A DNA stretch of 64,000 nucleotides from Flaveria trinervia (lineage: Eukaryota > Streptophyta > Magnoliopsida > Asterales > Asteraceae), in contig CM046443.1 of NCBI GenBank assembly GCA_025506515.1, forward strand, positions 42,645,331 through 42,709,330, written 5' to 3'. The notes below the pieces were generated by a model. The model was given only the letters and a program-made list of their open reading frames with translations. It was not told the DNA's origin and ran no database searches. Position 1 is the stretch's first letter; every line of letters starts with the position of its first letter. The position numbers and the translations under genes are program-made. Of this stretch, positions 11,861-23,400 are shown in pieces.

Positions 11861-12455
11861 CAAAAAGAAATGGTTAGTTACATTTGGAAACCCAAGCCTT
11901 ATTAGTCTTGGGCTTATTAGAAGTAGTTAAAGGTAATGCAATAGTAATAGATCCTATAGTCATGTTTTGAGGATCTTTTTTTGATGTTGATGGAGAACTT
12001 TCCATTACTTGGTCTTTCTTTGTCTTCCACACCACCTTTGGAAGCTTAGACTTGACCTTCAATACTTTGAAAGTTTTGCTGACATCAAAAGTTTTGATGA
12101 CTGGACCTTTGGAAGATACTGCTAACACTACAGTAGGTTTTAGTACTTCGAAAGTATTCCCTTCTTCCGAGACCAAATATTCTTCCGAAATCAATTTTCT
12201 ACATGCCTTCATCTTTATTTTGGAGCTTTCAAGAAGAAAAGTTTTTTCTTCTGAAGCTTGAATCTTCTAAAAATCTTAGAAGTCTCATTCTTGGTCATAT
12301 GGATAGTATGTATTAGATGTAAGGACAATCTTAGCAAGATGAGAGGAACTTCCACACATGAAAAAAATCCATTTTCTTCTTCTTAGGAGTCTTCTTTTGT
12401 GAACAAGGTTGAACTTCATCATTTTCCTTCTACATCTTCATCTTTGCAGATGTTG
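11861..12455 (-). pseudogene. gag: Element B gag hinge with decayed second zinc knuckle
   Basis: The open piece 11874-12212 is rich in Lys, Ser and Thr and contains repeated S/T-E-V/G steps (EGNTFEVLK, SKTFKVLKV). It corresponds to 31970-32280 in D. Upstream (12290-12420) the second zinc knuckle present in D is decayed beyond use. Element C starts at 12456 and splits the gag region here. Confidence 0.68.
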
Positions 12456-13346
12456 TGTTGGACCAAAAGAACCAATGAGCCAAGATCAGAAAACCTCTAA
12501 GTCCCACATGATATCACAACAACTGCTGAAGGCTTCATCAGCAGTTCGACAAGTGCTGAAAACTCCAACAGCTGAAGATCAAGTGCTGAAGACTTCAACA
12601 GCTGAAGACTAAAGTGCTGAAGTTCAACAGCTGAAGAACACAAGTGCTGAAGCTGAACAGCTGAAGAACACAAGTGCTGAAGCAGAAGTCCAAAGTACTG
12701 AAGTACAACAGCAGAAGAGTCTACAAGTACTGATGATCAAAACTGGTGTACAAGTCTGAAGACAAAGACTGAAGACATCAGTTGATGATATCTACTGAAG
12801 TCATCAGCTGATGAAACATCTGAAGTTCAAGTCTGAAGACCAAGTACTGAAGCTTCAGTAGTTTGTCACAATAGCTAAAGAGTACTTCTTCAGTAGTTGT
12901 GATATCAGTAGTTTTATGTTTTTACTTTCAGTAGTTTTGTAAAACGATTGAAGAGCTTGTTCTTCAATCGTTGTAGTTTCAGTAGTTTTATGTTTTTCAG
13001 TAGTTAAGTAACTGATAACACTTCGTATTTTTGTAAGAAGATGTCAGCTGTTTTGACATCTTCAGTAGTTGTGTTTCAGTTGGAATAATTCTGTTAGATG
13101 TCACTATCAAGTGACATCAGCAGACGTCACATCTCTTATATAAGAGGTGTCGACCTAATTGTAATTGTGACATTCGTTACCACGAAAGCGAATATTGAAT
13201 GAAATATATTTGCAGAATTCTCTCTCTTTATAACCGTCTTTGTTCTTCATTGAATATCGTTTCTTTCTTGTGAATTGGCTAATTCATTGTTAGAATTCCG
13301 CTGCTATACTCTCAAATCAATCAAACGTAGATCACTGATCCTAACA
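12456..13346 (+). repeat. Element C 5' LTR (891 bp)
   Basis: Begins TGTTGGACCAAAAGAACC and ends CACTGATCCTAACA, so the ends are the short inverted repeat TGTTRG/CYAACA. U3 is filled with CTGAAG/CTTCAG words: an early block of GTGCTGAAG and CAGCTGAAGA repeats (12550-12720), then CAGTAGTT/AACTACTG words (12860-13080). The TATA box is at 13137-13143. An open frame through the first 150 bp is only LTR sequence read through. Confidence 0.95.
13097..13143 (+). promoter_or_regulatory. Element C 5' LTR core promoter: hairpin, ACGT motif, TATA box
   Basis: A perfect inverted repeat with 9-bp arms (GATGTCACT-atca-AGTGACATC, 13097-13118) is followed by GACGTCAC, an ACGT core of the kind bound by plant bZIP factors, and by TATATAA at 13137-13143. 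The block is repeated in the 3' LTR (24673-24719). Element H conserves the hairpin with one change and has a full TGACGTCA. Factor binding is inferred. Confidence 0.7.
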
Positions 13347-13348
13347 AG

Positions 13349-13360
13349 TGGTATCAGAGG
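13349..13360 (+). promoter_or_regulatory. Element C primer binding site
   Basis: TGGTATCAGAGG lies two bases after the LTR end. It matches the complement of the initiator tRNA-Met 3' end (TGGTATCAGAGC) except for the last base shown. It primes minus-strand cDNA synthesis in copia elements. Confidence 0.88.
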
Positions 13361-13570
13361 TGGTTAATCATTGATCGATCTAACAATTGATCATTGAAAC
13401 TGCTAATTGATATCTATGTTTGATTGAATTAGCATATTCGCAAGAACTGGTTATAGATTATTGAATTTCTGTTGCTTTCGTTCATTATTTTGAGATCTCT
13501 CCTGGTTCAATTGGTTGTTGTGTTTTGTTCTAAATTTGTTATAGCTTAATTGAATTTGATTGAATCTGAG

Positions 13571-16410
13571 ATGACTACTCCTTCTAATGATCCTCACAAT
13601 ACCGGTTCCTCAACCAAGCCTCCAATGCTGGTTAGGACCGAGTATAAACATATGGCAACGAAGAATGCTTCATCACCTGTCTGTTAACAGTTCAGGTTGT
13701 TGGACATCTGTGGTACATGGACCACATACGCCTATGGTGAACAATCCGGAAACCAATCAAATGGTTCCGAAGAAGAAGGAACAATACTCTGATGAAGATC
13801 GGAAACTCTTTGAGATTGATGGTAAAGCCCATGGAATTCTGGCCATGGCACTGCCTAATGAAATCTATTCAGGGCTTATGCATCATGAAACTGCTCATGA
13901 TCTCTGGAATGCCCTGAAGGAACAATTCGGTGGCACAGATGAGGTCTTAGCAAACAACAGAGAAATCCTTGCCCACAATATGAGACATTCTCTCATAGAA
14001 AGGGTGAGACACTGACTCAACAGTTTGAGCGTTTTCCTGCTTGATCTCTGAGCTGAAAATGGTGAAACAGGAATACACCAATAGCCAGATGAACAACAGG
14101 TTCCTCAGATCACTGCCTGAGAGATGGGACACATACACTATTGTCCTACGCTCCAGTGCAAATCTGGATAGCCTATCTCTCACCCAACTTCATGGGAAAC
14201 TGCTTACATTTGAAAGAGAGATAGAGCAGAAGAGGAAACTGTCCTCATCAGGAAAGCTCACTGATGACTTTGTACCAGGGAATACTGCCTTGGTTGGTCA
14301 GGAGTCAGAATATGCTGCATCTGAAAGCAATTATGATGAGCATATTGATTTTTCTACAAATAGTTCTGATCATGCATTTGTTGGTATTGAGAGTCATTCT
14401 GGCAGTAATAGTGACAATTTATGCTTCATCATGGATGATTGAAAGGAATAGCTGATGATGATCTCGAAGAGATGGATATTCTGAGCCAAATGGCACTGAT
14501 TAATATCAGATCTCAGAAGTTCTATAAGAGAACTGGCAGGAAATTTCCTGGACTCTCTGGCAAAACCAAAGTTGGTTTTGACAAGAGTAAGTTGAGGTGT
14601 CACAAATGCCAAAGGCTGGGACACTTTGCAAGGGAGTGTAGATCAACTGGATCTAACTCTTCTGCACCCTTTGTGACTTTTCCTAGTACTAGTCCACAAA
14701 ACAGAGGGCAACATCCTGCTAGTTCTGGTCATCATTCACACCCTAGATCTCCTGCATACTTTGTTCCCCAGGGTCAAATGTCATATCCTTATCCCTGCTA
14801 TTATATGCCTCAACCAAATCTTGTTCAAGCTCCAATTGCACAACAACCACAAGCATTGCCTGAACACAACCTTCCCAAATTCATCAACAAACTCAACCTC
14901 AACAACACAGCTTCTTCACCCCAGGAGTTGTTGACTGGAGCAGTTTACCAGATGACTTGTCTGGTCATGAACAACTGTTCTCAGGTGCTGGTCAACATGG
15001 TGGTGAAAGTCCCTTTGGAAATCTAGCTCTTATGGCTTTGGATTCTGTTAATACTTCATCCACTAATGCCTCTACACCAAAGGTATCACAGGTATCCTCT
15101 GAGGCAAAAGCCAAATTATGTTCTGAAACATGTATGGCAACATTTGCATCTATTAGAGAAGCAAATGTAGCTTTAATCAACAAGAACATTGAGCTAGAAC
15201 AAATAATTTCCAAAAGCAAAGCTGAATTTGAGTCTGTGCTTATTGATAAGAATGATGAGATTTACAAACTTAAATGCCAAATAACTGATGATAAGGCTAG
15301 GGAAGAGATACTTCTAGAGAAGTATAAAGATCTCAAAGAAACCCTTACAGTTACCCAGGTAGAGTGTGATAGATGGGTACAATCATGCAAAGGTTTTGAA
15401 ATGCTCTTAGTAAGCAATCTGCTTCCAATGTGAAGTTTGGCATTGGTTACAATCACACTGCTCCACCTACAGATTTTACTCCCAGAGCAGAGGTAGAATC
15501 TGATGGTGAGAGTAATAACCAATCCATCTCATCATGTGATCTACTTTCTGATACAGCACAATCAGAAGTAGATGTCAGCACCAAGCCCTCTCAGAACCTA
15601 TCAGATGGTTGATGGTTCCACTGCTGACACTCACATGATCCATGAGTTGATCAACTCAGGAGTTAATTCTGAAAGTCCTGAAAGGACTAGAGAGCAGGAT
15701 TTAACACCTGAAGTTCAAACTCCAACTACTGCCAGTACTGAAAAGAAGAAAACTGTCAATAGTAGAAAGTTTGAAGACTACTAAAGAGGAAGTCAAGAAA
15801 GCAAACAATGCTTCCAAAGTACTGAAGAGCAAGTCTTCAGTTGCTTCCCCTCTTTAGTTGATGATCAACCTAAGATGAAGAAGAAACCATGTGAAGTATG
15901 TGGTTTGTTCAATCATCTTACAGATGATTGCTGGTACAAAAGAGGTTCCAAACTCAAACATAAAGAGGAATTAAAGAGAAAATGGTAAAAATGAAAACTG
16001 AGTTGAGACCACATTTGTATCAGCAACATCAAATCCTGTAACCCTTAAGTCCTCAAAGAAATCCAAAAAGGAAGGGGTTAAACAGGTGACAGCTGAGATT
16101 GCTCAGAAGAAGAAGGTGCAACATAGGAACTTATCAAACTCCACTGGCAATGTGTCTGATGAGCTGAAAGCTTTATCACAAAATCAGACACAGTTGGTTA
16201 TGATGGTTCAACATCCGTTGGGAAGAGTTAACCAATTAGATGCTCCTATGTTGAAACCATAGAAAAGGAGGTCCAAGCCAAAGGATTCCTCTTCTTCACC
16301 ATCTTCTTCTTCTCAGGCTGTTGTTTCCAATAAACCTGTTAGTTTACCATCTGTTGATGAGACCAGGCCCAAAACCAAAAAGGTTTGGGTCTCCAAAACT
16401 AACTGATTGT
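13571..16410 (+). pseudogene. gag: Element C gag (frameshifted), two zinc knuckles and coiled coil
   Basis: ATG at 13571 opens a Ser/Thr/Pro-rich start. An extra A in the run near 13647 shifts the frame, and the true frame continues in 13587-14015 (EQYSDEDRKLFEIDGKA, LWNALKEQFGG). Further shifts fall near 14010 and 14440. Capsid part: FLRSLPERWDTYTIVLR. First CX2CX4HX4C knuckle at 14598-14639 (CHKCQRLGHFAREC), then a Gln/Pro-rich stretch, then a coiled-coil region (about 15100-15400). A second intact knuckle lies at 15890-15931 (CEVCGLFNHLTDDC). The protein would form the particle and bind RNA. The region is long for copia gag. Element H has the same order. Confidence 0.87.
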
Positions 16411-17690
16411 TTATTATTGCAGGGTTCTCCAACATGCCAAAGTAGCATCTGGTATGTAGACAGTGGGGGATCTATGCACATGACTGAGAACAGCTCTCTT
16501 CTTCATGACTACTCTCAAGGAAAGAAGGGGTTTGTTTCTTTTGGCAATGATGCTAGGGGTTACATCATTGGAAATGGCTTTGTCTCCAATGGAGAAATAA
16601 AGTTTGATGATGTTAATCATGTGGAAAATCTCAAGTACAATGTCTTGAGTGTCAGTCAAATGTGTGATAAAGGTCATGTTGCTCTTTTCACCAGTCAGAA
16701 CTGTAGGATTCTGTCATCCAAAGTTCTGCATTTGATTGATAAGGTGTTGGATGATCACACTCTCCTGAGAGCGAACAGGACAGGAAGAGTGTATGCCTTA
16801 GATCTTTCCAAGAAAATAGATCTCAGAGGTAATCCTTGCCTATTTTCCAAAGCCTCTTCTCAAGAATCTAAACTGTGGCACAGAAGGCTGGGTCATGTTA
16901 ATTTCAAATACATGAATCAGTTAATCCACAATAGTTTAGTAGAGGCTTACCAATAAAGGAGATCCACTGTGATGAAACCTGCACTGCTTGTTTAAAAGGA
17001 AAACAACACAAAGTCTCATTCCCTCCTATTGAAGAGCCTAAGTCCACTGCCTGCTTGCAATTACTCTATATGGATCTATTTGGTCCTGTGAGAGTAATGA
17101 GCATGGCAAAGAAGAAATACTGTCTGGTAATTGTGGATGATTACTCCAGATTTGTATGGACTTTCTTTCTACATTCAAAGGATGAGGTTGCTCAGAGATT
17201 ATTCACTTTGTGTTGTATATTGAGAAGCAGTATTCCCTTCCAGTCAAGTGTATTAGGAGTGACAATGGAACTGAATTCAGAAACCATACACTTGATGACT
17301 TCTATCTTTCAAAGGGAATCAAAAGGCAGTTTAGCATACAAGGACTCCAGAACAAAATGGAGTAGTGGAGAGAAAGAACAGGACCCTAATTGAAGCTGCA
17401 AGGTCCATGCTGGCTGACTCTGGTTGCCACTGACCTTTTGGGCTGAAGCTGTTAACACAGCTTGCTATGTGCAGAATAGAGTCTTAGTAAATCAGAGGTT
17501 GATGAAGACTCCATATGAAGTTCTCCATCACTTGGCTCCTCTAATTTCATTTTTCAAAGCATTTGGGTGTCCCTGTTTTATTCTCAACACAAAGGATCAA
17601 CTCCAAAAATTTGATCCTAAGGTGGATGCAGGGTATTTTGTTGGTTATTCATCTACTTGCAAGGCATACAGAGTCTTCAACTGAGAAAAA
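16411..17690 (+). pseudogene. pol: Element C protease and integrase (frameshifted)
   Basis: The open segment 16321-16956 holds the protease active site WYVDSGGSMHM (Asp codon 16459-16461). Gly-Ser-Met replaces the usual Cys/Ala-Ser-Arg after DSG. It continues to the GAG-pre-integrase motif LWHRRLGHVNFKYMN. The zinc cysteines (CTACLKGKQHK) follow after a frame change near 16953. The integrase core in 17055-17393 shows YMDLFGPV and VDDYSRF. The second Asp (RSDNGTEF) and the Glu (VVERKNRT) are present but in other frames. 17424-17684 is the C-terminal part (NTACYVQNRVLVN, GYFVGYSS). All three catalytic residues survive; the reading frame does not. Confidence 0.88.
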
Positions 17691-19733
17691 AGATAGTTGA
17701 AGAGACTTTGCATGTGAAGTTTAATGAATCTCCTTTGGACAAGATTCCACAAAACCCTGTGGAGTTGTTTGATTGGACATACTGCAATATGTTCCTTATC
17801 AACCTCCAGCTGTTGCAGATCATGTGGATAAATTATCTTCTGCAGCATGTCTTCACCTGGTGGTATTGATGATGATGATGATAATATCAATACTCACCTC
17901 TTCAAGTTTAGTGACCAACTGCCTGTGTCTGCTAAATTTGATGTTCCTGTAGCTTCAGCAGTTCCATCCACAACAAATGCTGATGAGATCTCTGTTTCTA
18001 CATCTTTTGAGTTACCATCTAATTCTTGGTTTCAAGAGTCTGCATCAACATCTGCTGCTGCTGAAGGCCTACAAACACTTGCACATATCTCATTGTTTAT
18101 CAGAACTGAAGAATCACCCAATGTCTCAGATTATTGGTGATATCAATGCTGGGTTTCAACAAGAAGTCAATTGTCTAACTTTTGCTTCTATGCTCTCTTC
18201 ATCAGTCAGCTAGAGCCAAAGAACTACCATGTTGCTTTGAGACACAATGGATGGTTGAAGCTATGCAGCTTGAGCTACTTCAGTTCAAGAAACAGCAAGT
18301 GTGGGAACTGGTTCCTCTTCCCCCAGGTAAGTGTGCAATAGGCACTAAATGGGTGTTTAGGAATAAAACTGATGAAAATGGGCTTATTGTTAAGAACAAG
18401 GCTAGACTGGTTGTACATGGGTTGTCACAAGAAGAAGGTATTGACTATGATGAAACCTTTGCCCCTATAGCAATACTAGAGGCAATCAGATTGTCTTTAG
18501 CCTATGCTACATTCCACAATCTTAAAGTTTTTCAAATGGATGTCAAAAGTGCTTTTATATGGTAAAATAAAGGAAGAAGTTTATGTGTGTCAACCACCAG
18601 GTTTTGAGGATAATAAACATCCTGAATGGGTGTATAAACTTGATAAAGCTCTTTATGGGTTGAAACAAGCTCCTAGAGCCTGGTATGAGACATTTTCTAC
18701 TTTTCTTCTTAAGAATAATTTCACTAGAGTCTCCATTGATAAAACTTTATTTATTAAGAAGGTGGATCAGCATAAGCTACTTGTTCAGATTTATGTTGAT
18801 GATATCATTTTTGCATCCTCTGATCCCCAGTTGTGTGATGATTTTACAACATTAATGAAAAAGAGGTTTGAAATGAGTGCAATGGGAGAATTACAGTTCT
18901 CTCTAGGCTTGCAAATTAAACAAAAGGCTGATGGAACCTTTATTCATCAGTCAAAATATACAAAAGATCTTTTGAATAAGTTTGATTTACAAAACTGTAA
19001 GCCTGTTCTACTCCCATGTGCAACACCACACAACTGGATGCTGATCAGAAAGGTAAAGCTGTTGATGAAACACTTTACAGATGTATGATTGGGTCCTTGA
19101 TGTATTTAACAGCTTCTAGACCAGATATTATGTTTGCTACATGTGTTGGTGCTAGATTTCAGGCTGCTCCTAAAGAGTCTCATTTGATTGCAGTCAAGAG
19201 AATCTTTAGATATTTGCAAGGTACACAATCTCTGGGTTTATGGTATTCCACTGGACACTCTTGCAAATTAGTTGCTTTTTCAGATAGTGACTATGCAGGG
19301 TGCAAGTTAACTAGAAAGTCAACTTCTGGTGGTTGTCAATTCCTAGGCAACTGTTTGATTTCTTGGCAGAGTAAGAAACAAACATCTGTTGCTACATCAA
19401 CTGTTGAGGCCGAGTACATTGCTGCTGCAAGTTGTACTTCTCAGGTACTCTGGCTTCAGAACCAACTTCTGGATTATGGCATTACAGAGACTAAGACTCC
19501 ATTATTAATGGATAGTGCTTCAGCTCTGTGTATTGTCAAAAATCCAGTCCAGCACTTAGGACCAAACATATAGAGATCAGACATCATTTTATTCGGGATT
19601 GCTTTGAAAAAGTCTGATTGATCCTAAGTTTGTGCCTAGTGCTGATGAGCTTGCAGATATTTTTACTAAGCCTTTGGATAGTTCTACTTTCCAAAACCTT
19701 GTGTTAAGGCTTGGTATGCTGCAGCTAGAATAA
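17691..19733 (+). pseudogene. pol: Element C reverse transcriptase and RNase H (frameshifted)
   Basis: After an acidic Ser/Asp-rich linker (to about 18230), RT starts with MQLELLQFKKQQVWELV and GTKWVFRNKTDENG. A base is missing after KSAFI near 18555, moving to the frame of 18504-19088, which carries YVDD at 18792-18803. RNase H lies in 19016-19573 with RIFRYLQGTQSLGLWY, SDSDYAGCK, STVEAEYIAAAS and DSASALCIVKNPVQH. The conserved pol end MLQLE is followed by TAA at 19731-19733. Few substitutions relative to H, so damage is mainly single-base indels. Confidence 0.9.
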
Positions 19734-20398
19734 GTGACAACTACTGATGATTTCAGTAATAATTACTGGTGATCATTGGTAACCATGTCACATATAAGTA
19801 CTGATGAGTCCTTTCACCTTCAGTAGTTTTATAACTACTGACGGTTAAATGCCTCACAAGTAATGAAGTACTTTATCTGTTCCAAACTACTGATGGTTTA
19901 CAGCTACTGAAATCAGTACAAATAGATAAGTACTGACGTCCTATGAAACACCTGAAAAGCAGATGCAAAGTCTGATGAGTAAGTGTTGAGGACAGTATGA
20001 AACAGCTGAAAGGCTATGAATTGACGAAAACTACTGAAGAGAACTTTCTCTTCAGTTGTTTCTACAACTGCTGTTTCATTCTAAACAACTGAAGCAAAAC
20101 CATGTCTTCAGTAGTTTTATAACTACTGATGACTAATACCAAGTCTTCAGCTGTTTACAACACTGATGACAAACCACTGTCTTCAGTAGTTTCACAACTA
20201 CTGATGACAAACACCAAGTCCTCAGTTGTTTCATCATCTGAAGTCAAAACCATGGCTTTCAGTAGTTTTCTAACTACTGATGCCTAAAACCACGACTTCA
20301 GCTGTTTCAACATCTGAAAGGGTAATACCATGTCAACAGTCGTTTAAAACTACTGATGACTAACACCAAACCCTTCAGTCGTTTTCTAACCCGTACCC
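19734..20398 (+). repeat. Element C spacer: tandem array of ~38-bp hairpin units
   Basis: No gene. From about 20098 to 20390 roughly eight units of 36-40 bp follow each other, each an imperfect inverted repeat such as CAGTAGTT-ttat-AACTACTG followed by ATGACNAANACCA. More scattered copies fill 19740-20097. The same CTTCAG and AGTAGTT words make up U3 of the LTR. The array ends just before the TATA box. H (about 50880-51393) and I (63650-64000) have the same kind of array. Confidence 0.8.
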
Positions 20399-20406
20399 TA
20401 TAAATA
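20399..20406 (+). promoter_or_regulatory. TATA box of putative internal promoter, element C
   Basis: TATAAATA in the context CCCTATAAATATCCC begins 82 bp before the ATG of the 3' ORF. The stretch to the ATG is CT-rich (CTTCATCTTCTTCAAACC), like a plant 5' leader. I has the same arrangement (63642-63649), as does H (50863-50870). Promoter activity is inferred. Confidence 0.5.
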
Positions 20407-20480
20407 TCCCTGACCTAATCCTTCAGAGCTTCATCTTCTTCAAACCTAATGTTCATCTCTCCAAAACTTCTCTCCCCTAA

Positions 20481-23400
20481 ATGGCGTCCATGCAACTCAA
20501 ACCACGACACAACTGTGTAGCTTACCTCACCAAATCGCCATTTTGGGCTAAGTTCGATAATGCTATTGATCTTATGGTCCAGTCACCCTACAAAACGGCC
20601 TTTCTTCTCAATCCAATCCTTCATGCCGAATCCCTTAACCAGTTTTGGATGAACGTCACCCTCACCACTGGGGAGAACACACAGCGTCTCTCCGGTCGTC
20701 GTCAACAACCACGAAGTGGTCATCACTCCCGATATACTTCATCAAACTCTACCCTGGATGATGCCACTTCTCCTGCTAGATATCCAAATGGCACAACTGA
20801 TTTATCCTTTGCCCACCATGGATATCAGGGAAACCTTCGTGCCTCCACATACTGAAGAAACATTTCCATGATGCTGAACGTTTAATCTTTCACATGGTAA
20901 ATGTTTGTTTGGCTCCTAAGACTTCGTCTTGGGATCAAATGTCTACAAAGTGGCAACAGGTAATGTACTCCATTCTTGAGCAACAGCCTTTAAATTTTTC
21001 AGAAATACTATTTTCAGAGCTCAAGGATATGCACAAAACAAACTGCTAACCGTTGGATATTATATCCGCGGTTCATAATGGCCATATTACAAACCAGCTT
21101 CAAGCTGAGGGACTTGTTGGCCTGGAGTCCCTGCTATGGCTGTTTTTCCTGAAGTATACTCCCGGCACAACTCTGACCAATCACTCAATGGCTGCCAAGC
21201 TGCGCAAACCCACGCAGCTGGAACCCCCAGCCACCACCTCCAAATCAAAAGTCCCCACCAAACCCACTAAAAAGCAAACCAAAAAGGCTACTCAGGGAAA
21301 TGAGTCCCCTGAGGATGCCCCTGTAACACAAATGCAGGCTATATCCACTGGTTATAACCCCTAGTGGATATAGGACTCTTCCAGCCATAGCCGCTCAGGA
21401 TTCCTCTCAAAAGGAGCCTGCAGCAACCACACAAGGGGTACCCACACATCTGGGATCTTCCTCACTTGAGGAGATTGCCATTGAAGAGCACCATACTCCC
21501 CAGGTGCACACTGCTTCTACCCTATCACCCCATGCAACCGCCCCCAAAGTCCTACATTGCTTGTTGCACAAGTGCTGACTCAGTTGCACTCCTCACCCCT
21601 CCCCAGATACCAATTACTACTGGGGACCACTTTACCATTGAGGGGGAGGACCAAAGTGCAGCTGAGAACCCACAGCATAGGGGTTACAATGTTCCTTCTC
21701 CTAGTGTAGCAATGGAGATTGGAACTTCTGGTGAGGCTGCCACTTCTCCTGCGTCAGCATATGATCAGGTTGTAGTTGGTACCATTACTAAGACCTTACT
21801 AGAGGCAACTGCTGATGACGGACACAGTCCTGAGGCAGGAAGTCCCCAGTTCCAAGACAAAGGGGCACATGCTACATTGAGCTACACTCAGTGCATGTTC
21901 ATCCTGATCCTATCAGGAGGTCAGGTGATTCAGTATCTACTGATGATGACCTGGGCTTCTTTTACGATGTAATCACCCAAAACACCATCCTGGAGGAGGA
22001 GGTGAGCAGACTCAAAGAGCTGCTTGCCAAAACTTCTAACGAACAAAGACCATCTGCCTCCACCAACCCACAGATGGCACCTTCAGTTGAAGGTTCCCCA
22101 AATACTGTTTCCTCTTCTTCACTGAGCCTCCAGCTTCTGCTTTTGGCACTATCTCTCTGGACAGAACCCCCCAGAGCAGATGGTTGCTGTATTCAAACAA
22201 TCCCTCCCTCTCATCACTCCCATCATCAATGAAATTGTTACTAAAGCCATTGATGAGAGGATTTCCTCGAGTCTACAACCACTTATTGATGATGCTGTGC
22301 TCAAGAAACTTTCTGCGGTACAAACCCCTGTCTCCAATGCATCCAAAAAGGGGGAGAGTACTGCAGTGAAAGAAAAGAAGAGAAAAAGAACTGAGGATGA
22401 GAAGGCACAAGAGAAAACCCAGGGGTTGGAAACAGAAAAGCAACAACAACTGATCACTTACAAAAGAAAGAAAAGTGCTGGTGATCAACCTAATGCTGAA
22501 GAAAAATCCTTGGAAGAGCTGGTAAAAGATGCAGATGACAGACACAGCCGATCCATGGACAAAATCATTGAGCAACTCTTCAAGCAAGGTTTTGATACAG
22601 CCACATTAGATAGTGAGATCAGAAAGTTGGAAGTGGAGGAGATTCAAACAGATGGGCTGGGTATGATGTACTGGAAAAAGAGAGATTGGAGATCATGATT
22701 CGTTTCATTGCCAAATACTTAGGAAGATCTTTGATGGAGATTCGTTCATGGACCAGAGACAGTATTCTGGCTATAGCCACCAGAATCTGTCTGTCTGAGC
22801 AATTTCATAAGGGGATTATCATTGAAGCACTTGGTGAGGCTGGGGCTGGAAAAAGGTTTGAAATGGCAAGACTTACAAAGGCCAAACTCACAACCAAAAT
22901 GCTTGAACAACCTTCCCTTCCACCCACTCAAAAACAGCCTACCCCTCAAATCTCAAACCAATCTCAAAGCCCAAATCCAAACATCCTCAATCTTCAAAAC
23001 CAATTCCTTTACCAACCCAACCATCATCCAGTGATGCACCTAGAAGGAGGAGAAGGGTGTTGAGGATAGAAGAAGAAGAAAAGGATGATGTGGAAGAAGA
23101 TAGGCTGCCTCTGTCTGCAGTTCTAACATTGGCGAAAGCCAAACCCATGCCCATCACTCCCACCTCACAGATGGATGTTGTGAGAGTAAAGATTAAGAAG
23201 AGCAGCAACAAAAGCTTCATGATGATGAAATGCTGAAAAGCATTGACAAAACTTATGCTGCTTCGTCATCAATTATTAGTATGAAGAAAGAAGCTCTGAG
23301 GTTGTACACTCTTCCAACACATTTCAATATCAGAAGGAAAAGGTGAGAGTATGGCCTGATCCCGGGTGGCTCACAGGATTGTAAGAAAGACATTCCTTCG

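Noticed and set aside
12409..12612. Open frame across the left boundary of C, repeated at 23817-24185
   Set aside because: Both are read-through of the first LTR bases, with no domain.
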